Origin: DAOUEX01 sp034430235
Lineage (GTDB): Bacteria > Chloroflexota > Anaerolineae > UBA2200
Direction of reading: 5' to 3'
Length of the DNA: 64,000 nt
Assembly (NCBI GenBank): GCA_964478075.1
Contig: CAYZGO010000004.1
Coordinates: 1 to 64,000, forward strand
The notes under the pieces were generated by a model, which saw only the letters and a program-made list of their open reading frames with translations, searched no databases and had not been told where the DNA came from. Shown in pieces: positions 49,986 through 57,281 of this stretch. The position numbers were made by a program, and so were the translations under genes. Numbering within the stretch: position 1 is the first letter of the stretch; each line of letters begins with the position of its first letter.

Positions 49986-51482
49986 ATGACCACAGCTAAC
50001 AGCACATCGTACCTGCTCCTGGCGCTGATCGTGGTCTCCTATCTTGTCCTGGGCACACTCTACGCGCTGCAGACGCCAAAGTGGCAGGCACCTGACGAGC
50101 CGGCACACTTTAATTACATAGAGTACGTGGTGCAAGAAGGCAACTTGCCTGTGCTGCAGGCCGGTGACTACCCATACCAATACCTGGAGGAGATCAAAGC
50201 AGCCAGGTTTCCGTCACACATGTCGATTTCTCCGATTCGCTATGAATCTCACCAACCACCGCTGTATTACCTCCTGGGTGCAATCTTGAACCGGCTCACG
50301 TCAGGCCTGGCCTTCGACCTCCAATTCCTGGCACTACGTCTCTTCTCGGTTCTGCTGGGAGCCATGGTGCTGGTGACTGCATATCGCCTCGTGCGTGACA
50401 TCTTTCCTGACACAGAGTTGCTGGCTCTCGTGGCGACAGCCTTTGTAGCTGTCCTACCCATGCATCTGGCCATGACCGCAGCTATCAACAATGACACACT
50501 AGCGGAGTTGCTCCTCTTGTTGATTCTCTGGCAATCAGTCCGCGCCATGCAAGAAGGGCTTGCCACTCGACGAGCGATAATCACCGGCATACTATTGGGC
50601 CTGGCATTGTTGACCAAGACCACCACCTACCTCATCGCTGTGGGCACAGTAGTCATGGCGGCTCTGCTGCGTCGTGAGCCCGAGCATGGCCATCCAAGCA
50701 CGAGGGCGCTGCCGAAGACGCGCTATTTGTCATACGTGTTCGCCCTCGCCTTACTCCTTGCCGCGCCATGGTTCGTACGCAATGCCATGGTGTACGGGGA
50801 CCTGGACATCTTTGGCTGGCAGAGGCACGAGATGGTGGTCGCTGGTCAGTTACGCACTGCAGACCTGCTGGCACAGATAGGCATGATCAGCTTTGTGAGA
50901 CAGTTTGTGGTGACAACTTTCCGCAGTTTCTGGGCTCAATTCGGCTGGATGGGAGTCCTCGTTGACGAACGAATCTATCTAACCCTGGCGCTGGTGTCAA
51001 GCATACTGGGCGTGGGCTTTGTGGTGTTTGTTGTCCGGGTCCGGCAAGGCAAGGTCTCCTTGACACAAAGCCAAAGGCGTGTACTAGCACTGTTGGGGGG
51101 CGCTGCTCTTCTGACCACGCTCCAATACCTCGGGTACAATCTTACATTCGTACAGCACCAAGGTCGTTATCTCTTCCTGGCACTGGTCCCGCTCGCTCTG
51201 GGAGCAGCGCTGAGCCTGCGGGAGGTACTGCGACCGCGTACAGCCAGGCTGCTGGCTGGCCTGCTGCTGCTGGTCAGTCTGCTTCTGTTCGCGCATGGCG
51301 CGGTGAGCGGTGGCATGCCCAGGTGGAGTCCGGCACTGTTGATTGCAGGGGCCGCATTCTTGGCCAGCGCGGGATGGCTGCCCGCCCGCTGGCAGTGGCT
51401 CCCGCCTGGATTGCTCTACGCTGGTTCCGTGACCTTGGACTTGATTTGTCTCTTTACCTACATCATCCCTTGTCTGCGCTGA
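49986..51482 (+). CDS. polytopic membrane glycosyltransferase (GT39 / DUF2142-like)
   Basis: A 498-residue membrane protein with about eleven hydrophobic helices. The first periplasm-facing loop has 'QTPKWQAPDEPAHFNYIEYV', where the Asp-Glu pair matches the catalytic acidic motif of GT39/DUF2142 proteins, and the later 'ESHQPPLYYLLGAILNR' has the conserved Pro-Pro-Leu-Tyr-Tyr. Such enzymes use polyprenyl-phosphate sugars to glycosylate lipids or proteins outside the membrane. The start is set at ATG 49986 behind AGGAGG, not the upstream 49950. The gene before it makes the likely lipid-linked donor. Confidence 0.88.
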   Translation: MTTANSTSYLLLALIVVSYLVLGTLYALQTPKWQAPDEPAHFNYIEYVVQEGNLPVLQAGDYPYQYLEEIKAARFPSHMSISPIRYESHQPPLYYLLGAILNRLTSGLAFDLQFLALRLFSVLLGAMVLVTAYRLVRDIFPDTELLALVATAFVAVLPMHLAMTAAINNDTLAELLLLLILWQSVRAMQEGLATRRAIITGILLGLALLTKTTTYLIAVGTVVMAALLRREPEHGHPSTRALPKTRYLSYVFALALLLAAPWFVRNAMVYGDLDIFGWQRHEMVVAGQLRTADLLAQIGMISFVRQFVVTTFRSFWAQFGWMGVLVDERIYLTLALVSSILGVGFVVFVVRVRQGKVSLTQSQRRVLALLGGAALLTTLQYLGYNLTFVQHQGRYLFLALVPLALGAALSLREVLRPRTARLLAGLLLLVSLLLFAHGAVSGGMPRWSPALLIAGAAFLASAGWLPARWQWLPPGLLYAGSVTLDLICLFTYIIPCLR

Positions 51483-51518
51483 GCCCGTTCCCCTCGACAT
51501 GAAAAGGAGGCCTGGATA

Positions 51519-52466
51519 TTGAAGAAGCAGCTTTGCATCTTCAGCGGAAGTGCACACCGTGAACTCGCAGAAGATATCTGCACCTTGTGCGGGCTGGAAT
51601 TGAGCCCATCCATCACCCGGCATTTCCACAACGACAATCTGTACGTGCAGCTCCAGGAAACCGTGCGCGAGCGCGACGTCTTCATTATCCAACCCTTCTA
51701 CCCACCACCAGTCAGCGACCGCGTAATGGAGCTTCTCATGCTGCTCGATGCGGCCCGCTCGGCCTCAGCCAAGCGCGTGACCGCCGTCATCCCCTATTAC
51801 TCCTACAGCCGTTCCGACAAAAAAGACGAGCCTCGCATCTCCATCGCTGGCCGCCTCACTGCGGACCTGCTGACTACAGCAGGAGCGCAGCGCGTCCTCA
51901 CCATGACGCTGCACACACCTCAGGTGCACGGTTTCTTCAGCGTGCCCACCGATCATCTCAGCTCCATGCCCGTCTTCACCAGCTACTTCCGGGACAAGGA
52001 TTTGACCAACACCGTGGTCGTCACTCCAGACATCGGCCATGCCAAACGAGCCACCAAGCTGGCACGCGAACTGGGATTGCCTGTGGCTGCAGTGAGTAAG
52101 AAACGGATCAGTGACACCCAAGTAGTAGTGGACGGCCTGATTGGGGACGTAGGCGGCAAGAGAGTTCTGCTCGTAGACGATGAAATCGCCACAGGCACAA
52201 CTATGATTGAGGCCATGAAAGTGCTGCGCAAGGGAGGCATGACTCAGGCCATCCTGGCCTGCACACACGGTATCTTCTGCGGGCCGGCCACAAAGGACCT
52301 GGCTGCCATACCGGACGTCAAGGGCATCGTCACCACAGACACCGTTCCCATACCGCAGGAGAAACGCATAAAGGGCATGGAAGTTCTATCCGTGGCACCA
52401 CTGTTTGCCGAAGCGATCCGCCGCATCCACGAAGGAGAGTCAATGCAACCCTTGTTTGCCTACTAA
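51519..52466 (+). CDS. prs: ribose-phosphate pyrophosphokinase
   Basis: A 315-residue PRPP synthetase, full length, which makes 5-phosphoribosyl diphosphate from ribose 5-phosphate and ATP for nucleotide, His and Trp synthesis. The flexible ATP loop 'RSDKKDEPRISIAGRLTAD', the His of 'HTPQVHGFFSVPTDHL', and the PRPP loop 'VDDEIATGTTM' are present. Translation starts at TTG (51519), strongly supported by AAAAGGAGG. The pyrophosphate and regulatory residues look standard. It is 4 bases from the radical SAM gene and 36 bases downstream of the membrane glycosyltransferase, so probably part of one transcript. Confidence 0.95.
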   Translation: MKKQLCIFSGSAHRELAEDICTLCGLELSPSITRHFHNDNLYVQLQETVRERDVFIIQPFYPPPVSDRVMELLMLLDAARSASAKRVTAVIPYYSYSRSDKKDEPRISIAGRLTADLLTTAGAQRVLTMTLHTPQVHGFFSVPTDHLSSMPVFTSYFRDKDLTNTVVVTPDIGHAKRATKLARELGLPVAAVSKKRISDTQVVVDGLIGDVGGKRVLLVDDEIATGTTMIEAMKVLRKGGMTQAILACTHGIFCGPATKDLAAIPDVKGIVTTDTVPIPQEKRIKGMEVLSVAPLFAEAIRRIHEGESMQPLFAY

Positions 52467-52470
52467 ACCC

Positions 52471-54051
52471 ATGAAATGGGCCGCGATTGCTGCAACGAAG
52501 CGTATACTATCTCACGAACAGGGAGTGATCACCAAGGATTGGGGCGGCAAGCTCCCTATCGCCCTGATCTACCCCAACACTTACTACGTGGGCATGTCAA
52601 GCCTGGCCACTCAGAGCCTGTACCGCATGCTGAACGCTCGGCCAGACATCGTCTGCGAGCGTGTCTTCTGTGGTTACAGGCGGCTGCAGCATGGTTCTAT
52701 CCCCCTCTCTCTGGAAACACAGCGTCAGCTCCCAGAATTCAGCGTACTAGCCACCACATTCCCCTTTGAGTTGGACTACCTGAATTTCGTGACACTGCTG
52801 CACAGCGCGGGAATCCCACCCCTGGCCATTGAACGCGATGAGGGCTATCCCCTTCTCCTGGCCGGAGGCCCTGCCGTATCCGCCAATCCAGAGCCCCTGG
52901 CAGAATTATGCGACGCATTTGTGATAGGCGAGGTGGAAGAAATCCTGCCGCGCCTGCTGGACACGCTGCGAGATGGCATCTCAGGCCGCAGGCAAGACCT
53001 GCTGCAGGCACTGTGCACGATACCCGGCGTGTACGTCCCAGCGCTGGTAAGGCTGGTGGATGGGAAGCCCCAGGTTCACGTGCAGCGCCAGTGGGTGCGG
53101 GATCTGGATCTCTATCCAACGCACACGTCTGTCTGTACTCGGGCCACAGAATTCGGCGACATGTACCTGCTCGAAATCGCGCGGGGCTGCGGGCGCGGCT
53201 GCCGCTTCTGCCTGGCGGGATGCATATACCGGCCGCCGCGCGAGCGAAGCCCAGCGCTGCTGCTCGCACAGGCCCGCGTTGGGCAGCAATTTCGCTCCAG
53301 AGTCGGCCTGGTGAGTGCCGCCGCGTCGGACTATTCCCAAATCGAAGAGCTAACGGCGGGCCTGCAAGACATGGGCGTGCGGATTTCTGTGTCGTCTCTG
53401 CGCGTTGACCCGCTGCCCGACTCCTTGTTGAGCGCGCTGGCAGCCAGCGGCACGCGCACCCTGACTGTGGCTCCAGAGGCTGGCTCTGAGCGGCTGCGCT
53501 CCGCCATTAACAAGAACATCCGCCGCCAAGACATCCTGGATGCCGCCGAGCGAGCGTCCGAGCTCAAGTTCGCCGCACTAAAGCTGTACTTCATGGTGGG
53601 CCTGCCGGGGGAAGAAGAGCAGGACGTGCAAGCCATTATTGAGCTTGTGCGGGCTGTGACCAGCGTGTTCCGACGCCGGGTGACAGCCAGTGTTGCACCT
53701 TTTGTGCCCAAGGCACACACGCCGTTCGAGCGCGTGGCCATGGCCCCGGCACCCATTCTGCGAGAGCGCCTGCGCACGCTTCAAAGAGGCTTGCGGGCCA
53801 TAGACGTGCGAATGAAATCTGACAGCGTAGCCTGGACAACCGTACAGGGAGTGTTGGCCCGTGGCGACCGGCGTCTTGGCCCGGCCTTGGCCTCTCTGGA
53901 AGCACCAACGCTGGCAAACTGGAGGCGAGCGCTGCGCGAGCACGGCCTGGAAGCCGAGCACTACACCCGTGCGCGCGGCTCAAGCGAATGGCTGCCCTGG
54001 GGCTTTATTCGCATGGGGGCATTTGTTCACGGCCAAGATTACAGCCCATAG
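52471..54051 (+). CDS. radical SAM protein with N-terminal B12-binding-like domain
   Basis: A 526-residue enzyme of an uncharacterised radical SAM family often found beside a second protein that reads as its C-terminal half. Residues 25-150 resemble a cobalamin-binding domain ('IALIYPNTYYVGMSSLATQS'). The iron-sulfur site is 'ARGCGRGCRFCLAGCIY' (Cys-x3-Cys-x2-Cys, about 247-254). 'TLTVAPEAGSERLRSAINKN' and 'KLYFMVGLPGEEEQDV' are strands of the radical SAM barrel that bind S-adenosylmethionine. The ATG 52471 lies 4 bases after the prs stop; a longer start inside prs is less likely. Substrate is unknown; the position next to prs is a hint only. Confidence 0.9.
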   Translation: MKWAAIAATKRILSHEQGVITKDWGGKLPIALIYPNTYYVGMSSLATQSLYRMLNARPDIVCERVFCGYRRLQHGSIPLSLETQRQLPEFSVLATTFPFELDYLNFVTLLHSAGIPPLAIERDEGYPLLLAGGPAVSANPEPLAELCDAFVIGEVEEILPRLLDTLRDGISGRRQDLLQALCTIPGVYVPALVRLVDGKPQVHVQRQWVRDLDLYPTHTSVCTRATEFGDMYLLEIARGCGRGCRFCLAGCIYRPPRERSPALLLAQARVGQQFRSRVGLVSAAASDYSQIEELTAGLQDMGVRISVSSLRVDPLPDSLLSALAASGTRTLTVAPEAGSERLRSAINKNIRRQDILDAAERASELKFAALKLYFMVGLPGEEEQDVQAIIELVRAVTSVFRRRVTASVAPFVPKAHTPFERVAMAPAPILRERLRTLQRGLRAIDVRMKSDSVAWTTVQGVLARGDRRLGPALASLEAPTLANWRRALREHGLEAEHYTRARGSSEWLPWGFIRMGAFVHGQDYSP

Positions 54052-54053
54052 TT

Positions 54054-54200
54054 CTTTGCAAAAGATGCTCAAAGGGGACGATAGTCCCCGTCTCTAGTCA
54101 CTGCGCTTCGCTAGTCACGTGCCCGGCATACGACGCGGACCGTCGTCCGCTTACAGCCTATCCTGGTTGCTTTTAAGCTGGATTTGTGCAGCATATCTCT
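54054..54200 (+). repeat. left arm of a 130-base inverted repeat pair around pgeF
   Basis: 'aaagatgctcaaaggggacg', 'catacgacgcggaccgtcgt' and 'agctggatttgtgcagcat' occur in the same order, reversed, in the region 55190-55345. Internally it has the small palindromes GGGGACGATAGTCCCC and GCGGACCGTCGTCCGC. Confidence 0.85.
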
Positions 54201-54309
54201 AAGCCCGGGTGCGGTACATTGAGAAGGACTAACCTGTGTGTTTGACTCAAGGACACGCAACACAGTTTACACTACCGTACAAGACGCAAACCACCAGGCA
54301 GCCGAAGCC

Positions 54310-55107
54310 ATGATCCGACGCACTTCTGATGGCCTTGTGTTCTACCAATTCGCATCGCTGGCCCAACACACAGAAGTGCTGCACGCCGTGTTCACACGCA
54401 TAGGGGGCAAAAGCAGCGGCGTATTCTCCAGCCTGAATGTAGGGCAACTGGTAGGCGATGACCCCACGGCTGTGCGGGCCAACCACAACCTGATCTTTCG
54501 GACACTGGGCATCAAGCCCGAACAGGCAGTCACAGCCCGGCAGGTGCACGGTGCACACGTCGCCGCCGCAGGCGTGGCTCAGCAGGGCACAGTCCTGCCT
54601 GCAACTGATAGCCTGATCAGTAAGGAACGAGGCATAGCCCTGCTGCTGCGCTTCGCTGATTGCCTGCCGTTGATGCTCTATGACCCGCTGCGCCGTGCCA
54701 TCGGTCTGGTTCACGTCGGCTGGCGTGGGGCCATCGCTGGCGTGGTGGCGAACACAGTGACAGCATTGCAGCGTACGTTCGGATGCAATCCGCGTGATTT
54801 GGTCGCCGGCCTGGGCCCGGCCATTGGACCCTGCTGCTACCAGGTCGGGCCTGAAGTGATCACAAGGGTCGAGCAGGTTTTTGGGTCTGGAAGCGAACTG
54901 TTGGTGACAAAGCCAGACGGCACGTTGCACTTTGACCTGCCCGCTGCCGTGCGCTGGCAGTTGCAACACGAGGGCGTGCGGCAGATCGAAGATAGCGGAC
55001 TGTGCACCAGTTGCCATACAGACGAGTTCTTCTCCCACCGCGCGGAGAACGGCCGCACGGGGCGCTTCGCCGCTGTGTTGGCCCTGCGGAGGGGAATCAG
55101 CGGGTAG
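54310..55107 (+). CDS. pgeF: purine nucleoside phosphorylase / PgeF-like (laccase-domain YfiH) protein
   Basis: A 265-residue YfiH/CNF1-fold protein. In other bacteria the family edits peptidoglycan precursors (PgeF) and has adenosine phosphorylase or deaminase activity. The zinc ligands are all visible: His in 'ARQVHGAHVA', Cys in 'LRFADCLPLML' and His in 'VHVGWRGAIAG'. The Cys-rich 'GPAIGPCCYQVGPEV' and the C-terminal 'CTSCHTDEFFSHRAENGRTG' are typical. I start at ATG 54310; a GTG at 54238 would add 24 residues without homology. The gene sits alone between two arms of an inverted repeat. Confidence 0.92.
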   Translation: MIRRTSDGLVFYQFASLAQHTEVLHAVFTRIGGKSSGVFSSLNVGQLVGDDPTAVRANHNLIFRTLGIKPEQAVTARQVHGAHVAAAGVAQQGTVLPATDSLISKERGIALLLRFADCLPLMLYDPLRRAIGLVHVGWRGAIAGVVANTVTALQRTFGCNPRDLVAGLGPAIGPCCYQVGPEVITRVEQVFGSGSELLVTKPDGTLHFDLPAAVRWQLQHEGVRQIEDSGLCTSCHTDEFFSHRAENGRTGRFAAVLALRRGISG

Positions 55108-55169
55108 AAGCGCTCCGTTCCACCCACGTTGCGTCTAACTCATGCGCAGACACGCAGGGGTGCAAGACA

Positions 55170-55350
55170 GATTGGGGCAGAATTGGTTTGCGTCAAGTAT
55201 CGGAGCTAGGTTTAGAGATATGTACACCAATCCAGCTCAATCCCGTGCTACTGGCCAAGCTCCAAGCGGACGACAGTCCGCGTCGTATGCCAGGCACGTG
55301 GCTAACGAAGCGCACTCACTCGGAACGGGGACTATCGCATCTTTGACGCA
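55170..55350 (-). repeat. right arm of the inverted repeat pair around pgeF
   Basis: Reverse complement of 54054-54200 with substitutions. Words such as 'gcggacgacagtccgcgtcg' and 'ggaacggggactatcgcatc' pair with the left arm. Small internal palindromes (GCGGACGACAGTCCGC) are kept although some bases differ. Confidence 0.85.
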
Positions 55351-55454
55351 GCCACGAAGGTGCTCAGGTTACTGTTGGGAATCCGGCCAACATGAGGTAA
55401 CCCCCACATCCCACGGCTTTTCCATTTTCGAAGGAGATACTATGCCCAGCGACA

Positions 55455-55566
55455 ATCTGTCATTGCGAGGAGCGCAGCGACGAAGCAATCTCCTGCTGCG
55501 GATAACTGGAGATTGCTTCGCTCCGCTCGCCCTGGGTCTTTGGCCCAGGACCAAAGGCAATGACAC
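55455..55566. repeat. 'tcattgcgaggagcg' dispersed repeat
   Basis: The element 'tcattgcgaggagcgcagcg', 'agattgcttcgctccgctcg' and 'aggaccaaaggcaatgaca' is an imperfect inverted repeat of about 110 bases. Copies occur at 44181 and partly at 11075. It lies in the 600-base gap between pgeF and proC. Confidence 0.8.
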
Positions 55567-55736
55567 TGGCGGGCTAAGTTCCACGACAGCCGCACGACTC
55601 TGGAAAAGCCCTGCCCCCACATCCAAGTCGACTTTCCTCCCCAACGCTTTTGCATTACAATATGTACTGGCCATCGAAGAGGAGGCCATAATACGGCGCA
55701 ACGGCCGCGCTCACTACTATGAAGGAGGCACCGACA

Positions 55737-56561
55737 ATGTTGAACAATGCCACACTTGCCTTTATCGGTAGCGGCACGATGGCCGAGGCCATGATAAAGG
55801 GAATACTCAACCAGAAGTTGCTGTCACCTGAGCGCATCATCGCCAGCGGCCCGCGCACTGAGCGAGGTCATCAACTGGAGGAGCGCTACGGTGTGCAGTG
55901 GACTACCTCCAACGTGCAGGCCATCGAGAACGCTGACGTGGTCGTCCTCTCCGTCAAGCCCCAAGTACTGCCCAAAGTCCTGCCAGAACTCTTGGGCAAG
56001 GTGAGTGCCCAGAGCTTGGTGTTGTCCATTGCAGCGGGTGTCAGGATTGCGACCATCAGCAAGGGCTTGTCTCACGAAGCCGTGGTACGGGCCATGCCCA
56101 ATACCCCGGCCCAGGTGGGAGCGGGGATGACCGTTTGGACGGCATCAGAGCAGACCAGCGAAGAACAGCGCGGTCAAGCCCAATCCATCCTGGGCGCATT
56201 AGGTGAGGAACTCTTCGTTGGAGACGAAGTCTACCTGGACATGGCCACGGCACTGAGCGGCACCGGGCCTGCCTACGTCTTCCTGTTCATGGAAGCGCTC
56301 ATAGACGCCGGAGTGCACCTGGGCTTTTCACGGCGCATCTCTCAGAAGCTGGTGACACAGACCGTGCTGGGCTCGGCACTCTTTGCCAAACAATCGCAGA
56401 AGCACCCGGCTGAATTGAGAAACATGGTCACGTCGCCAGGCGGCACGTCGGCTGAGGCCCTGTACCAACTGGAGAAAGGTGGACTACGCACTGTGTTGTC
56501 GCGTTCAGTATGGGCGGCGTACCAGAAAACGCGCCTCCTGGGAGGACTGAGTGACGAATGA
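55737..56561 (+). CDS. proC: pyrroline-5-carboxylate reductase
   Basis: A 274-residue enzyme catalysing the last step of proline synthesis, reduction of 1-pyrroline-5-carboxylate with NAD(P)H. The dinucleotide-binding loop 'FIGSGTMAEAMIKGIL' is at about residues 8-23. 'SVKPQVLPKVLPELLGK', 'VVRAMPNTPAQVGAGMTVW', 'ALSGTGPAYVFLFMEALIDA' and 'VTSPGGTSAEALYQLEKGG' are signature segments. The ATG at 55737 follows GAAGGAGG; an ATG at 55719 would place that site inside the gene. It overlaps the yggT-like gene by four bases, the classic proC-yggT-yggU order. Confidence 0.95.
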   Translation: MLNNATLAFIGSGTMAEAMIKGILNQKLLSPERIIASGPRTERGHQLEERYGVQWTTSNVQAIENADVVVLSVKPQVLPKVLPELLGKVSAQSLVLSIAAGVRIATISKGLSHEAVVRAMPNTPAQVGAGMTVWTASEQTSEEQRGQAQSILGALGEELFVGDEVYLDMATALSGTGPAYVFLFMEALIDAGVHLGFSRRISQKLVTQTVLGSALFAKQSQKHPAELRNMVTSPGGTSAEALYQLEKGGLRTVLSRSVWAAYQKTRLLGGLSDE

Positions 56562-56812
56562 TAAGCCTATACCGTTTGATTAGCTTCGTCTTTTGGCTCC
56601 TGAACCTCGCGATCCTGCTACGAGTGCTTTTCTCCTGGATCAACCCTGACCCTGACAATGTGCTCGTCCGCCTTATCTACCAAATCACAGAGCCCATCCT
56701 GGCCCCGTTGCGACGTTACATATCGCCTGTCGCTGGCATGGACATTACGCCTATGGTGGCGATAGTAATCCTGGAGTTACTGCACCGCATCCTCATCGCC
56801 ATCATCTTCTGA
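56558..56812 (+). CDS. yggT: YggT family membrane protein
   Basis: An 84-residue integral membrane protein with two helices (residues 3-27 and 62-84) and the family signature 'RVLFSWINPDPDNVLVRLIY' before 'EPILAPLRRYISP'. YggT proteins are linked to osmotic stress and cell division or thylakoid-like membrane organisation, but have no defined activity. It starts inside the proC stop codon region (ATGA overlap) and lies 10 bases before yggU, so it is translationally coupled. Confidence 0.93.
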   Translation: MISLYRLISFVFWLLNLAILLRVLFSWINPDPDNVLVRLIYQITEPILAPLRRYISPVAGMDITPMVAIVILELLHRILIAIIF

Positions 56813-56822
56813 AAGCGCAGCA

Positions 56823-57134
56823 ATGAAGCAACTTGTTCGAGAGAGCAAACGGGGTGTGATATTTGCGGTACACGCAGTGCCGCGCTCCGCCAGAAATGAA
56901 ATCTCGGGCATACATAGAGGGGCGTTGAGGATTCGAGTCAGTGCCCCCCCAGTTGGGGGAGCAGCCAACGAGGCACTGATTGCATTGGTTGCCAAAACTC
57001 TCAAGGTGCCAAGGCGACAGGTGGAGATCATCTCCGGGCGCACTTCGAGACGCAAGGTCCTGGCCGTGTCGGGACTTGGCAAGGATGCAGTAGAAGACAG
57101 GCTGGCCAAGGCCCTCGCCTGCAGGCAGAGCTAG
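56823..57134 (+). CDS. yggU: DUF167 (YggU) family protein
   Basis: A 103-residue member of the DUF167 family, with 'HAVPRSARNEISGIHRGALR' and 'VSAPPVGGAANEALIALVAK', followed by 'VPRRQVEIISGRTSRRKVLAV'-like sequence. These small soluble proteins have an alpha/beta fold and no established function; they are conserved next to yggT. The ATG is 8 bases after GAAAGCGCAG, which is not a strong ribosome binding site, so translation is probably coupled to yggT. Confidence 0.93.
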   Translation: MKQLVRESKRGVIFAVHAVPRSARNEISGIHRGALRIRVSAPPVGGAANEALIALVAKTLKVPRRQVEIISGRTSRRKVLAVSGLGKDAVEDRLAKALACRQS

Positions 57135-57281
57135 TGCCCTCTCACACCTGAATTGGGGGCTCGTAGCAGCAACGTCAGTCGCCAACCAAGTACGGAAAGC
57201 GACTCGCGTCGCCACTACGAACCCCTTATTCTAGCACTGACAGAGTACTACCTGCCCTAGGTTTCACCACAGCACAGCGTC

